A stretch of DNA of 64,000 bases from Chitinophaga sp. YR627 (lineage in GTDB: Bacteria > Bacteroidota > Bacteroidia > Chitinophagales > Chitinophagaceae). Under the pieces are notes generated by a model. The model was not told the DNA's origin. It searched no databases and saw only the letters and a program-made list of their open reading frames with translations. The translations under genes and the position numbers were made by a program. The stretch lies in contig NZ_FOUX01000001.1 in the NCBI RefSeq assembly GCF_900114995.1, positions 1,736,001 through 1,800,000 of the forward strand. The letters run 5' to 3'. Positions 10,401 to 17,620 of this stretch are shown piece by piece (position 1 is the first letter of the stretch; every line of letters begins with the position of its first letter).

Positions 10401-10679
10401 AGGAATTCCGGCGCCACCTGTGTAACTCAACGTGACTGAATGACGAAGGGTACCAGATTGGATGACTGTCAACGGAAAACTGACATTGGCCGTACCGCTG
10501 TAAGTGCTAACGGGAATATCAGTGACCTTCACCAGTTCGCTGGCAGCGGAAGACGGCTTGTAGACAGTCGTTGGCGCTGTCATATCAAAAGAAGACCGTT
10601 CCTGTCCATAGCTATCGTTGGCAGCTACCAATAAGAAAAGCATACAGCATTTCCGTAGAAATGAACAAACAGTTAGCAT
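7416..10679 (-). CDS. Secreted YD-repeat (Rhs-like) protein without a core/toxin tip
   Basis: 1087 residues starting at ATG 10679. The N-terminus is a signal sequence ([16 protein letters not shown]), so the protein is exported. Residues ~40-130 ([49 protein letters not shown]) are the typical start of Bacteroidota Rhs/SpvB-like shells. The middle is a beta-rich region, and the C-terminus has YD-type repeats ([29 protein letters not shown]-type). It ends soon after and has no Rhs core (no DPxGxxD box) and no variable toxin domain. In related genomes such a protein is commonly encoded beside a DUF6443 Rhs protein; here the partner at 12049 is divergent. Role inferred: structural shell or surface partner of the toxin protein. 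Confidence 0.8.
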   Translation of the reverse strand: [1087 protein letters not shown]

Positions 10680-10983
10680 AACAATCTATTCGGGACTTTA
10701 ATGTGATGCGGTTAACCTGTGCACGATGGCGCAGGCGGTTAACAAGCAATATGGTTAAGAAAAACGGTGTAGCTGTTTCATAGGCTAACAATGTGTGATG
10801 CTGAAACAGTACGATAGCGAAATAAAGGAATTTTTTATTACGAAAACGTTAATCCGATGTGAATGAAAAAAATCAGCGCCCATCATCCCCAATACCCGGT
10901 AAAGACCTGGAGCGATATAAAACCTTTATCCCGAAACCTACTGTGTATCAGTTATATAAGGTAGATAACTCCCAGGTAAGCTG

Positions 10984-11072
10984 TAGATAATTCGTAGATA
11001 AGCCGTAGATAACCCGTATCTATAGGAATGGAGTATATACGGGTTATCTACGGCTTATCTACGAATTATCTA
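10984..11072. repeat. Perfect 36-bp inverted repeat built from GTAGATAA words
   Basis: The arm 10984-11019 is the exact reverse complement of 11037-11072, leaving a 17-base spacer (11020-11036). Inside each arm the word GTAGATAA recurs about every 12-13 bases (GTAGATAATTC, GTAGATAAGCC, GTAGATAACCC), and another copy lies just upstream at about 10962-10970. The structure sits in the ~480-base gap between the divergent Rhs-like gene (5' end 10679) and the reductase-like gene (start 11164). It has no T-run, so it is not an ordinary terminator. The rest of that gap (10680-10960) is AT-rich and shows no gene. Confidence 0.9.
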
Positions 11073-11124
11073 TGAAATACATCCCTGACAAAGCCCTGTC
11101 ATAGCCAGCCAGATGACCTGACTG

Positions 11125-11157
11125 TTGACAAATCATTAACTGATTTATACTATCTTG
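11125..11157 (+). promoter_or_regulatory. Candidate promoter for the reductase-like gene
   Basis: TTG at 11125-11127 (within TTGACA) and TATCTTG at 11151-11157 are placed like the Bacteroidota -33 (TTG) and -7 (TAnnTTTG) boxes, though the -7 box is imperfect. The ATG at 11164 follows after six bases, so a very short or absent leader is implied. Confidence 0.35.
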
Positions 11158-11163
11158 CCCCTG

Positions 11164-11841
11164 ATGAAAATAAAAGCCATTATTACAGGTGCTACGGGAA
11201 TGGTAGGAGAAGGAGTGTTGCTGGAATGTCTGCAAAACCCTGATGTAGCAGCTGTCCTGGTTATTAACCGGAAACCTTGCGGCGTGACGCACGCCAAATT
11301 AAAGGAGATTATCCACCAGGATTTCCTGGACTTGTCACCTATCCGCGCGCAGTTAAGCGGGTACAATGCCTGTTATTTCTGTCTGGGAGTGTCTTCAGTC
11401 GGCATGGACCAGGATACCTATTACCGGCTCACCTATACGCTGACCTTACATGTGGCAAATGTGCTGAGTGAACTCAATCATGACATGACGTTCTGTTATG
11501 TATCAGGCGGTGGTACCGATTCGGCTGAAAAAAGCAGGATGCACTGGGCCAGAGTGAAAGGAAAAACAGAGAATGACCTGATGAAATTGCCTTTTAAAGC
11601 GGCGTATGCTTTTCGTCCGGGATTTATCAAAAAGCTGGACGGACAGCAATATGTACATAAATTCTATAAGTATATAAACTGGGTGTTCCCGATTGGAAGA
11701 TTCCTGGCTCCGGGAGGCTTCTGTACAATGAAAGAACTGGCCCATGCTATGATGCAGGTCACATTACAGGGATATAAAACCCGGGTGCTGGAGGGAAAGG
11801 ATATTATTGCAGCAGGAAAGGCACATATGGGTACTAAATAA
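11164..11841 (+). CDS. NAD(P)-binding oxidoreductase/epimerase-like protein
   Basis: 225 residues from ATG 11164 (the longer frame would need a TTG start). It opens with a Rossmann fold: IITGATGMVGEGVL holds G9-x-x-G12-x-x-G15, the dinucleotide-binding glycine motif of atypical short-chain dehydrogenases. VLVINRKP ends strand 2 and YFCLGVSSVGM follows strand 4. No Tyr-x-x-x-Lys catalytic pair is obvious, as in the HTATIP2/YbjT-like group of NAD(P)-binding proteins. Substrate unknown. It is a stand-alone gene with its own strong terminator, placed between two divergent Rhs-type genes, with no sign of a functional link to them. Confidence 0.75.
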   Translation: MKIKAIITGATGMVGEGVLLECLQNPDVAAVLVINRKPCGVTHAKLKEIIHQDFLDLSPIRAQLSGYNACYFCLGVSSVGMDQDTYYRLTYTLTLHVANVLSELNHDMTFCYVSGGGTDSAEKSRMHWARVKGKTENDLMKLPFKAAYAFRPGFIKKLDGQQYVHKFYKYINWVFPIGRFLAPGGFCTMKELAHAMMQVTLQGYKTRVLEGKDIIAAGKAHMGTK

Positions 11842-11853
11842 AGCATATAGAGG

Positions 11854-11884
11854 AGAGGTGATATCGAATATCACCTCTTTTTTT
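11854..11884 (+). terminator. Strong rho-independent terminator
   Basis: AGAGGTGATAT (11854-11864), loop CGA, ATATCACCTCT (11868-11878), then a run of seven T to 11884. The perfect 11-bp stem with a T tract follows the reductase-like gene by 12 bases. Confidence 0.9.
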
Positions 11885-12048
11885 GCATTAACCTCGCGTT
11901 AACTTCTTATTGAAAAAGATTACGTTATTTCGTTTTCATTATACCATTGCTTTGTACTTATGACACGACCATATCATTACCTATATTGTTAATCCGGTTT
12001 CCTGGAATTTATTTATTAATCATTGTTAGTTCCCAATCTGCTTTTTCT

Positions 12049-15000
12049 ATGCAGTTAAGATCCATTATTTGTCCATATATCACGCGGGTCATGCGTCTGA
12101 TGATGCTGACGGCAATATTGACGACAACAGTCAGACAACATTTATTGGCGCAAAATAAACCAGCTGCCACCAGAATACCTGTTGCCAAACCAGTCCCTTT
12201 GCCTCCGTCTTATGTATTATCTGCGGTGAACAGTATACGCAGCTGGACACCTTCCCGGCCGTTGACAGACCCGGGACAGGTAGTTGTCAATTCCAGGACA
12301 GTGGGAGAAGTAAGGCTGGAAACCAGGTATTTCGATGGTCTGGGGCGTTTATTACAAACGGTAGACAAGCAGGCCAGTCCGACAGGTAGAGATTTGGTCA
12401 TACCCTGCGTGTACGATGCCTTTGGCAGAGAACAGTTTAGTTATCTGCCTTATACACAAAAAAATGGGACACAAAACGGACTGTTTAAACAAACACCGTT
12501 TAACGCACAGCAGGAGTTTTACAGGGATATTGGATTATCTCCCGGTACGGGTGCCGATAGTATTTATTACGCACAGACATTATATGAAGCGGCCCCATTA
12601 AACAGGGAAATGCAGACCTGGTCTCCTGGTAATGCCTGGGCAAAAGAGGGTGGCAACCGGCCGATAAAGCAATTCTATCTTATCAACACGATCAATGATT
12701 CTGTGAGATGCTGGCGATTATCATCCACAACCGTATTACCAGTAAGCGGTAGTATATATAATAGCGGAAGCCTGTATAAAGATGTAACGGTCAATGAAGC
12801 CGGGGTCAAAACAGTGACCTATCGGGATCTGGAAGAACATATTATCCTGACGAAAACACAACTCGCTGCCAATCCTGGAAGTGCGCACGTGGGATGGCTT
12901 TGTACCTATTACGTTTACGACAACATTGGCAATCTGCGATTTGTAATCCCGCCCAAAGCCGTAGACATCATCAGGGGAAATTGGGCTGTTTCCACCACAG
13001 TAGCCAGTGAATTGTGTTTTATATACCGTTATGACAATCGCGCGCGTATGATTGTCAGAAAGATGCCAGGAGCTGACAGTGTGGAGATGATATATGATAA
13101 ACGCGACAGGCTTGTGGCCAGCAGGGATGGCATTATGAAAGTAATGGGACAATGGCATGCATTGTGGTACGATCCTTTGAACAGAGAGCAGAAAACAGGA
13201 TTGATCAATCTCGTTGAGAGCAGAGCTGCTTTACAACAACGTATTGACCTGATATCCCCCGGAGCACAGGACCCATTTTCCTTTCTCAGCGCCGTTCAGA
13301 TTCGCATACTAACAAATACTTATTACGATAATTACAATTTCCCGGACAGACAGGCATATAACACTGCCGATCTGACCAAATTATCCGCAGGGGCTAACCA
13401 ATATGCGGAGACGCTGCCGGCTTCCGCCAGTACTCGGACTAAAAGCCTGACAACTGCCAAGCGGGTCCGTATAGAAGCGACAGAGCAGTTTATTACATCT
13501 TCCATTTACTATGATCATAAGGGACGTATCATCCAGACGATTGCCAATAACATAGCAGGAGGGAAGGATGTTACCAGTAACCGTTATGATTTTAGTGGGA
13601 AAGTCCTCAGTACCTATATACGACATACCAATCCGCGCAGTATACTGACACCACAGACGACAGTGCTGACAATGTTTGATTATGATGCCAGGGGCAGATT
13701 GGATTCAATAAAGAAACGTATCAATGATGACGTAGCGAATGAGCGTACCATCGCTGTCAATACTTACGATGAATTGGGCAGACTGCGCAGCAAAAGGCTG
13801 GATGTTACAGGCGTAAATACTCAGTTGGAAACATTACAATATGAGTATAATACAAGAGGGTGGTTGAAGTCTGTCAACGGCGCATTTGTAAATACGCCGA
13901 ATTCCACCACTAACTGGTTCGGACAGGAATATTGTTATGAGTACGGTTTTGACAGTACAGCCTACACGGGCAACATCGCTGGTATTAAATGGAAAAGCGG
14001 CTCCGATGGTATTGCCCGTGCCTACGGCATGGGCTATGACAGAATAGATCGCCTGACGTATGCAAGCTTCACGCAACAGCAAGCCGGTAACGGCCTGTGG
14101 ACTAATAACAAAGTTGACTTTTCTGTTACCGGACTAGCATACGATGGAGGGGGAAATATACTGTCCATGAATCAGAAGGGGCTGAATGGCACTGCTGTGA
14201 GAACGATTGATAGTCTGAAGTATGGCTATTTTGCAAACAGTAACCGGTTGAATTACGTCACAGACAGAACAAACGATCCCACAAGTATATTAGGAGACTT
14301 CCATGAACAGGATAACCGGGAAACACAGGACTATTGGTATGATCCTAATGGAAATGTCTCGAAAGATAAGAACAAATCCGTTGACACCGTATTGTATAAC
14401 TATCAGCAATTACCCGCAATCCTGCTGGCGAAAAACCGGAAAGCGTCCATCCATTACCTGTATGCCGCAGGACAACATGATCTGCTGGCAAAAATGGTAT
14501 CTGACACAAGCATAAGGCCACATCTGTTTCGTGTGACAAATTATATCAATGGTTTTCAATATGAACAGGACACCCTACGGTTCATCAACCAGGAAGAAGG
14601 ACGTATAAGACCAATATATCAACCTGGTAAGCCTGTTCAATATACAATCGACTATTGCATAAAGGACAATCTGGGGAACGTTCGGATACTGCTTGGTACC
14701 AGGCGTGACACGACGATCTACCAGGCGTCAATGGAAACAGCAACAGCTGCAAAGGAAAATGCGCTTTTCAGTAACATAGAACTGACACGAAATCCTAAAC
14801 CTGTTGGCTGTCCTGAAGATAAAACGACGGATGTAAATACGTATGTCGCCAGACTGAATGCAGCAAACGGACAAAAGATAGGTCCGGCGCTGGTACTGCG
14901 CGTAATGGCAGGGGACAGCATCCGGATAGGAGTGAGGGCCTTTCTGAAAGACCCCGGAGCTTCAAAAAGCAGCGTAAATGCAGAAGAGATGGCAGCTGCT

Positions 15001-16338
15001 TTATTACGTGCATTGAGTGGAGATATTGGAAAGGAAAACAAGTTTGATGTGATGGATAACATCCCATCATCTGCGGGAATCAACGGCAGCATTTATACGC
15101 AGCTAAAAGAAAAAGACCCTGCTGAAAATCTATCGGATAACCCAAAGGCTTATCTGTGCTTTGCAGCATTTGACGAACAGTTCAATCTGATCAGTGAGAA
15201 TGCAGGAGCAAAACAGGTACAGCGTGCAACGGATGTATTACAAACACTGGTATCACCTTCCCTGCGAATACAAAAGAGCGGATATCTTTATATTTATACC
15301 AGCAATGAAAGTGCGCGGGATGTATATTTTGATAATCTGACAGTTACGCGGATCAGTAGTCCGTTGTTAGAGGAGACCCATTATTATCCCTTCGGGCTTA
15401 CCATGGCAGGTATCAGTTCTTCCGCATTAAAAGAAAGTACATATCCGGTAAATAAAAAACGATATAATGGTATCGAACTGAATACAGATCTTGATCTGAA
15501 TGAATACGATGCATTTTACAGGACATTAGACCCGCAGACTGGCAGATGGAAACAGATTGATCCTAAGATTGAAAAGATGGAAGCATGGTCACCTTATGCT
15601 TCGAATTTTAATAACCCGATGCGTTATAGTGACCTGTTGGGAGATGAGCCGAGTCCAATAAAGGGGTTCTTTAAAGCATTAGGAGCGCTGGCCAATATAA
15701 TGGCAGGCAATATATCCCGGATGGCTGCCGAAAACCGGAGGGAGAATATGACAGTCGTCCGGAACACGGTTAATAAGGGAATAGGGAATTTTAAAGGGCG
15801 GATAGCCACTGGAACGACTACCCCGCAATTGATTTATAAAGAGCTGAGAGAGAACCCCCTTGCGGCTGTTACTGGTTTGGGAGGTTTAGAGTTAAGAGGT
15901 GCGGCATTTGCGGCGGAGGAATTTGTGGCGACGTCTAAGGTAGCGAATACAGGAGGTAAGGTGGGAGAGAGTGTGGAAAGGAGTGCGAAGATGTCGGGAA
16001 AGTTGGATGGTGCGGGTAGGGCGGCTAAGTATAAGAATCAGTGGGATTGCATTAGTTTGAATGACGCAATTGAAAAGTTTGCTCCTGGTTCTAAAGGTGT
16101 CATTAGTGAAACTAAAGAAAAAACATTTTTCCTTAATGAGGAAAGTGGGATTCAAGTAGTGTACGATAACTTGGGTGATTATTTTAGAATCGAGAATACA
16201 AGATTATCAGGTAAAAGAACCTATTTGGATATGAATGGACGAATTCCGAACAATAAGATCGTTAATGGAAAACAAATGGGAAGAAACCAATCTGAATATG
16301 AGCAAGTTACTCACTTTAAAAACACAGATGCTAAATGA
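12049..16338 (+). CDS. Rhs/YD-repeat polymorphic toxin protein with DUF6443 N-domain and unrecognised C-terminal toxin tip
   Basis: About 1429 residues from ATG 12049; a longer frame from 11947 needs a TTG start and has no better signal, and ATG 12091 is also possible. A signal segment (MRLMMLTAILTTTVRQHLLAQ) indicates export. Next comes a DUF6443-like domain (LETRYFDGLGRLLQTVDKQA, YDAFGREQFSYLPY), then many YD-type repeats (YDELGRLRSKRLD, YDARGRLDSIKK) that form a beta shell. The Rhs core is near residues 1110-1200 (HYYPFGLTMAGI, RYNGIELNTDLDLNEYDAFY, DPQTGRWKQIDP). After it, about 230 residues form a variable tail with alanine/glycine-rich linker and a charged last ~97 residues ending in Q-V-T-H-F-K-N-T-D. 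The tail is AT-rich and overlaps the next gene by four bases. This is the layout of a toxin delivered to rival cells; the toxin activity is inferred. Confidence 0.85.
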   Translation: MQLRSIICPYITRVMRLMMLTAILTTTVRQHLLAQNKPAATRIPVAKPVPLPPSYVLSAVNSIRSWTPSRPLTDPGQVVVNSRTVGEVRLETRYFDGLGRLLQTVDKQASPTGRDLVIPCVYDAFGREQFSYLPYTQKNGTQNGLFKQTPFNAQQEFYRDIGLSPGTGADSIYYAQTLYEAAPLNREMQTWSPGNAWAKEGGNRPIKQFYLINTINDSVRCWRLSSTTVLPVSGSIYNSGSLYKDVTVNEAGVKTVTYRDLEEHIILTKTQLAANPGSAHVGWLCTYYVYDNIGNLRFVIPPKAVDIIRGNWAVSTTVASELCFIYRYDNRARMIVRKMPGADSVEMIYDKRDRLVASRDGIMKVMGQWHALWYDPLNREQKTGLINLVESRAALQQRIDLISPGAQDPFSFLSAVQIRILTNTYYDNYNFPDRQAYNTADLTKLSAGANQYAETLPASASTRTKSLTTAKRVRIEATEQFITSSIYYDHKGRIIQTIANNIAGGKDVTSNRYDFSGKVLSTYIRHTNPRSILTPQTTVLTMFDYDARGRLDSIKKRINDDVANERTIAVNTYDELGRLRSKRLDVTGVNTQLETLQYEYNTRGWLKSVNGAFVNTPNSTTNWFGQEYCYEYGFDSTAYTGNIAGIKWKSGSDGIARAYGMGYDRIDRLTYASFTQQQAGNGLWTNNKVDFSVTGLAYDGGGNILSMNQKGLNGTAVRTIDSLKYGYFANSNRLNYVTDRTNDPTSILGDFHEQDNRETQDYWYDPNGNVSKDKNKSVDTVLYNYQQLPAILLAKNRKASIHYLYAAGQHDLLAKMVSDTSIRPHLFRVTNYINGFQYEQDTLRFINQEEGRIRPIYQPGKPVQYTIDYCIKDNLGNVRILLGTRRDTTIYQASMETATAAKENALFSNIELTRNPKPVGCPEDKTTDVNTYVARLNAANGQKIGPALVLRVMAGDSIRIGVRAFLKDPGASKSSVNAEEMAAALLRALSGDIGKENKFDVMDNIPSSAGINGSIYTQLKEKDPAENLSDNPKAYLCFAAFDEQFNLISENAGAKQVQRATDVLQTLVSPSLRIQKSGYLYIYTSNESARDVYFDNLTVTRISSPLLEETHYYPFGLTMAGISSSALKESTYPVNKKRYNGIELNTDLDLNEYDAFYRTLDPQTGRWKQIDPKIEKMEAWSPYASNFNNPMRYSDLLGDEPSPIKGFFKALGALANIMAGNISRMAAENRRENMTVVRNTVNKGIGNFKGRIATGTTTPQLIYKELRENPLAAVTGLGGLELRGAAFAAEEFVATSKVANTGGKVGESVERSAKMSGKLDGAGRAAKYKNQWDCISLNDAIEKFAPGSKGVISETKEKTFFLNEESGIQVVYDNLGDYFRIENTRLSGKRTYLDMNGRIPNNKIVNGKQMGRNQSEYEQVTHFKNTDAK

Positions 16339-16673
16339 GCAAGAGAAAAATTATAACTGTTCCTAAGGACAAAGACAGTGAAGTTGCATTAGATTACGAT
16401 ACCGCGACTACTGAGCAATTGATTGAGGTATTCTTGGACCAAACTGAGTTCATGGAACTATACAGGGCAGGTTTTTTTCAAGAATTGAATTTTATTGCAG
16501 ATGCCTTGATTGATGAATATGAATCAGAAGCTATAACAGACAAAGAAAAGATTCAATTAGTTCTTGATAGTGATATATTCAATAAACCTGTACTCGTTGA
16601 CAAACTAAACCAAATAAAAAACCTCTTCCAAGAGGCCCTTCAACGCAATACCGGCGTCTATTTCTATTTTTGA
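16335..16673 (+). CDS. Presumed immunity protein for the Rhs toxin tip
   Basis: 112 residues, acidic and mostly helical in appearance, with no signal peptide, so it would act in the cytoplasm. Its ATG overlaps the toxin stop in an ATGA (16335-16338), so the two are translationally coupled. The sequence is clearly more AT-rich than the flanking genes, as is the toxin tail, a usual sign of module exchange at Rhs 3' ends. I do not recognise the family. The immunity role rests only on position, size and acidity: polymorphic toxins with a basic nuclease-like tip usually have such a partner directly downstream. Confidence 0.65.
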   Translation: MSKRKIITVPKDKDSEVALDYDTATTEQLIEVFLDQTEFMELYRAGFFQELNFIADALIDEYESEAITDKEKIQLVLDSDIFNKPVLVDKLNQIKNLFQEALQRNTGVYFYF

Positions 16674-16730
16674 CCACTTATCAAAGTGTTGATTAATCTT
16701 TCAACCAGATAAGCCGTAATCCGTACTAAA

Positions 16731-16772
16731 TTCTCTGCGACGATTAAACTAAATGGTAACCGTCGCAGAGAA
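16731..16772. terminator. 12-bp perfect inverted repeat after the immunity gene
   Basis: TTCTCTGCGACG (16731-16742) is exactly inverted as CGTCGCAGAGAA (16761-16772), with three more pairs after one mismatch. There is no T-run, so it may be a stabilising or bidirectional end rather than a classical terminator. The rest of 16674-17146 holds no gene I can support; 17032-17080 can form a small nested hairpin upstream of the molybdo-enzyme operon. Confidence 0.45.
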
Positions 16773-17146
16773 CCACCCATTCCCCTAAACGAAACTATCC
16801 CTTATTCAAGCACTCCCATCACCCTCACTCAGTTTGATTTTTACAACCATCATAGCACCCGTTATTTCTTTAAAAACATAACGAACACGCTATTATCAAC
16901 CATATCCTCTCTCTCTAAACTTTGAAATTTATAGTTATCTGTTTGAATATTACAATTCTCATAACGCCTCTTCGAACTAAATTTGCTTTTAAACGTTAAC
17001 GATTCAGGAAGCAAAGGTCAAGTTTGATAAGGATTACCCGTAAGAAAGCCTGCGGTACTATACACCGTATGCGGGTTACTCGCTGTCAATCCCCCTGCCG
17101 CACGTCAACCTATTTAGATCTATTATTTACAGAAAAGCAATTCTTT

Positions 17147-17620
17147 ATGGTTAAGCTTAAAATCAACCAGAAAGAGTATTCAGTGGACGCCAGCCCTGAC
17201 ATGCCATTATTATGGGCATTAAGGGATGTACTGGGATTGACTGGTACCAAGTTCGGTTGCGGAATGGCGCAATGTGGCGCCTGTACCGTGCATTTGGATG
17301 GAGAAGCAGTACGTTCATGTGTGACACTGGTGTCAAGAGCCGTCGGGAAGGAAGTCACTACAATTGAAGGACTCTCTGCAGATCCGACCAATTACCTGCA
17401 AAAAGCATGGCTGGAAATCGATGTTCCGCAATGCGGTTATTGCCAGTCCGGACAAATCATGTCCGCAGCAGTATTATTGAGAGAAAATCCGAATCCTACA
17501 GATGAAGACATTGACAACGCAATGTCCGGGAATATCTGCCGCTGCGGCACCTATCCCCGTATAAGAAGGGCTATTCACTTAGCCGCACAAATGCAGCGGG
17601 AAGGAGGTAACGGAAAATGA
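17147..17620 (+). CDS. Molybdo-hydroxylase [2Fe-2S] subunit (isoquinoline 1-oxidoreductase alpha/CoxS type)
   Basis: 157 residues from ATG 17147; the longer frame back to 17024 starts at TTG and adds nothing family-like. The ferredoxin-like N-domain has C38-x4-C43-x2-C46 and C58 for the plant-type [2Fe-2S] cluster. The helical C-domain has Q-C96-x2-C99 and C131-x-C133 for the second cluster ([25 protein letters not shown]). All eight cysteines are present. It passes electrons from the molybdenum site in the next subunit onwards. Length fits the family. It is the first gene of a tight run and overlaps the large subunit gene by four bases. Confidence 0.93.
   Translation: MVKLKINQKEYSVDASPDMPLLWALRDVLGLTGTKFGCGMAQCGACTVHLDGEAVRSCVTLVSRAVGKEVTTIEGLSADPTNYLQKAWLEIDVPQCGYCQSGQIMSAAVLLRENPNPTDEDIDNAMSGNICRCGTYPRIRRAIHLAAQMQREGGNGK

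Noticed and set aside
17024..17146. N-terminal extension of the [2Fe-2S] subunit
   Set aside because: It needs a TTG start and adds a basic, Cys-containing stretch not found in the family; ATG 17147 gives the normal length.
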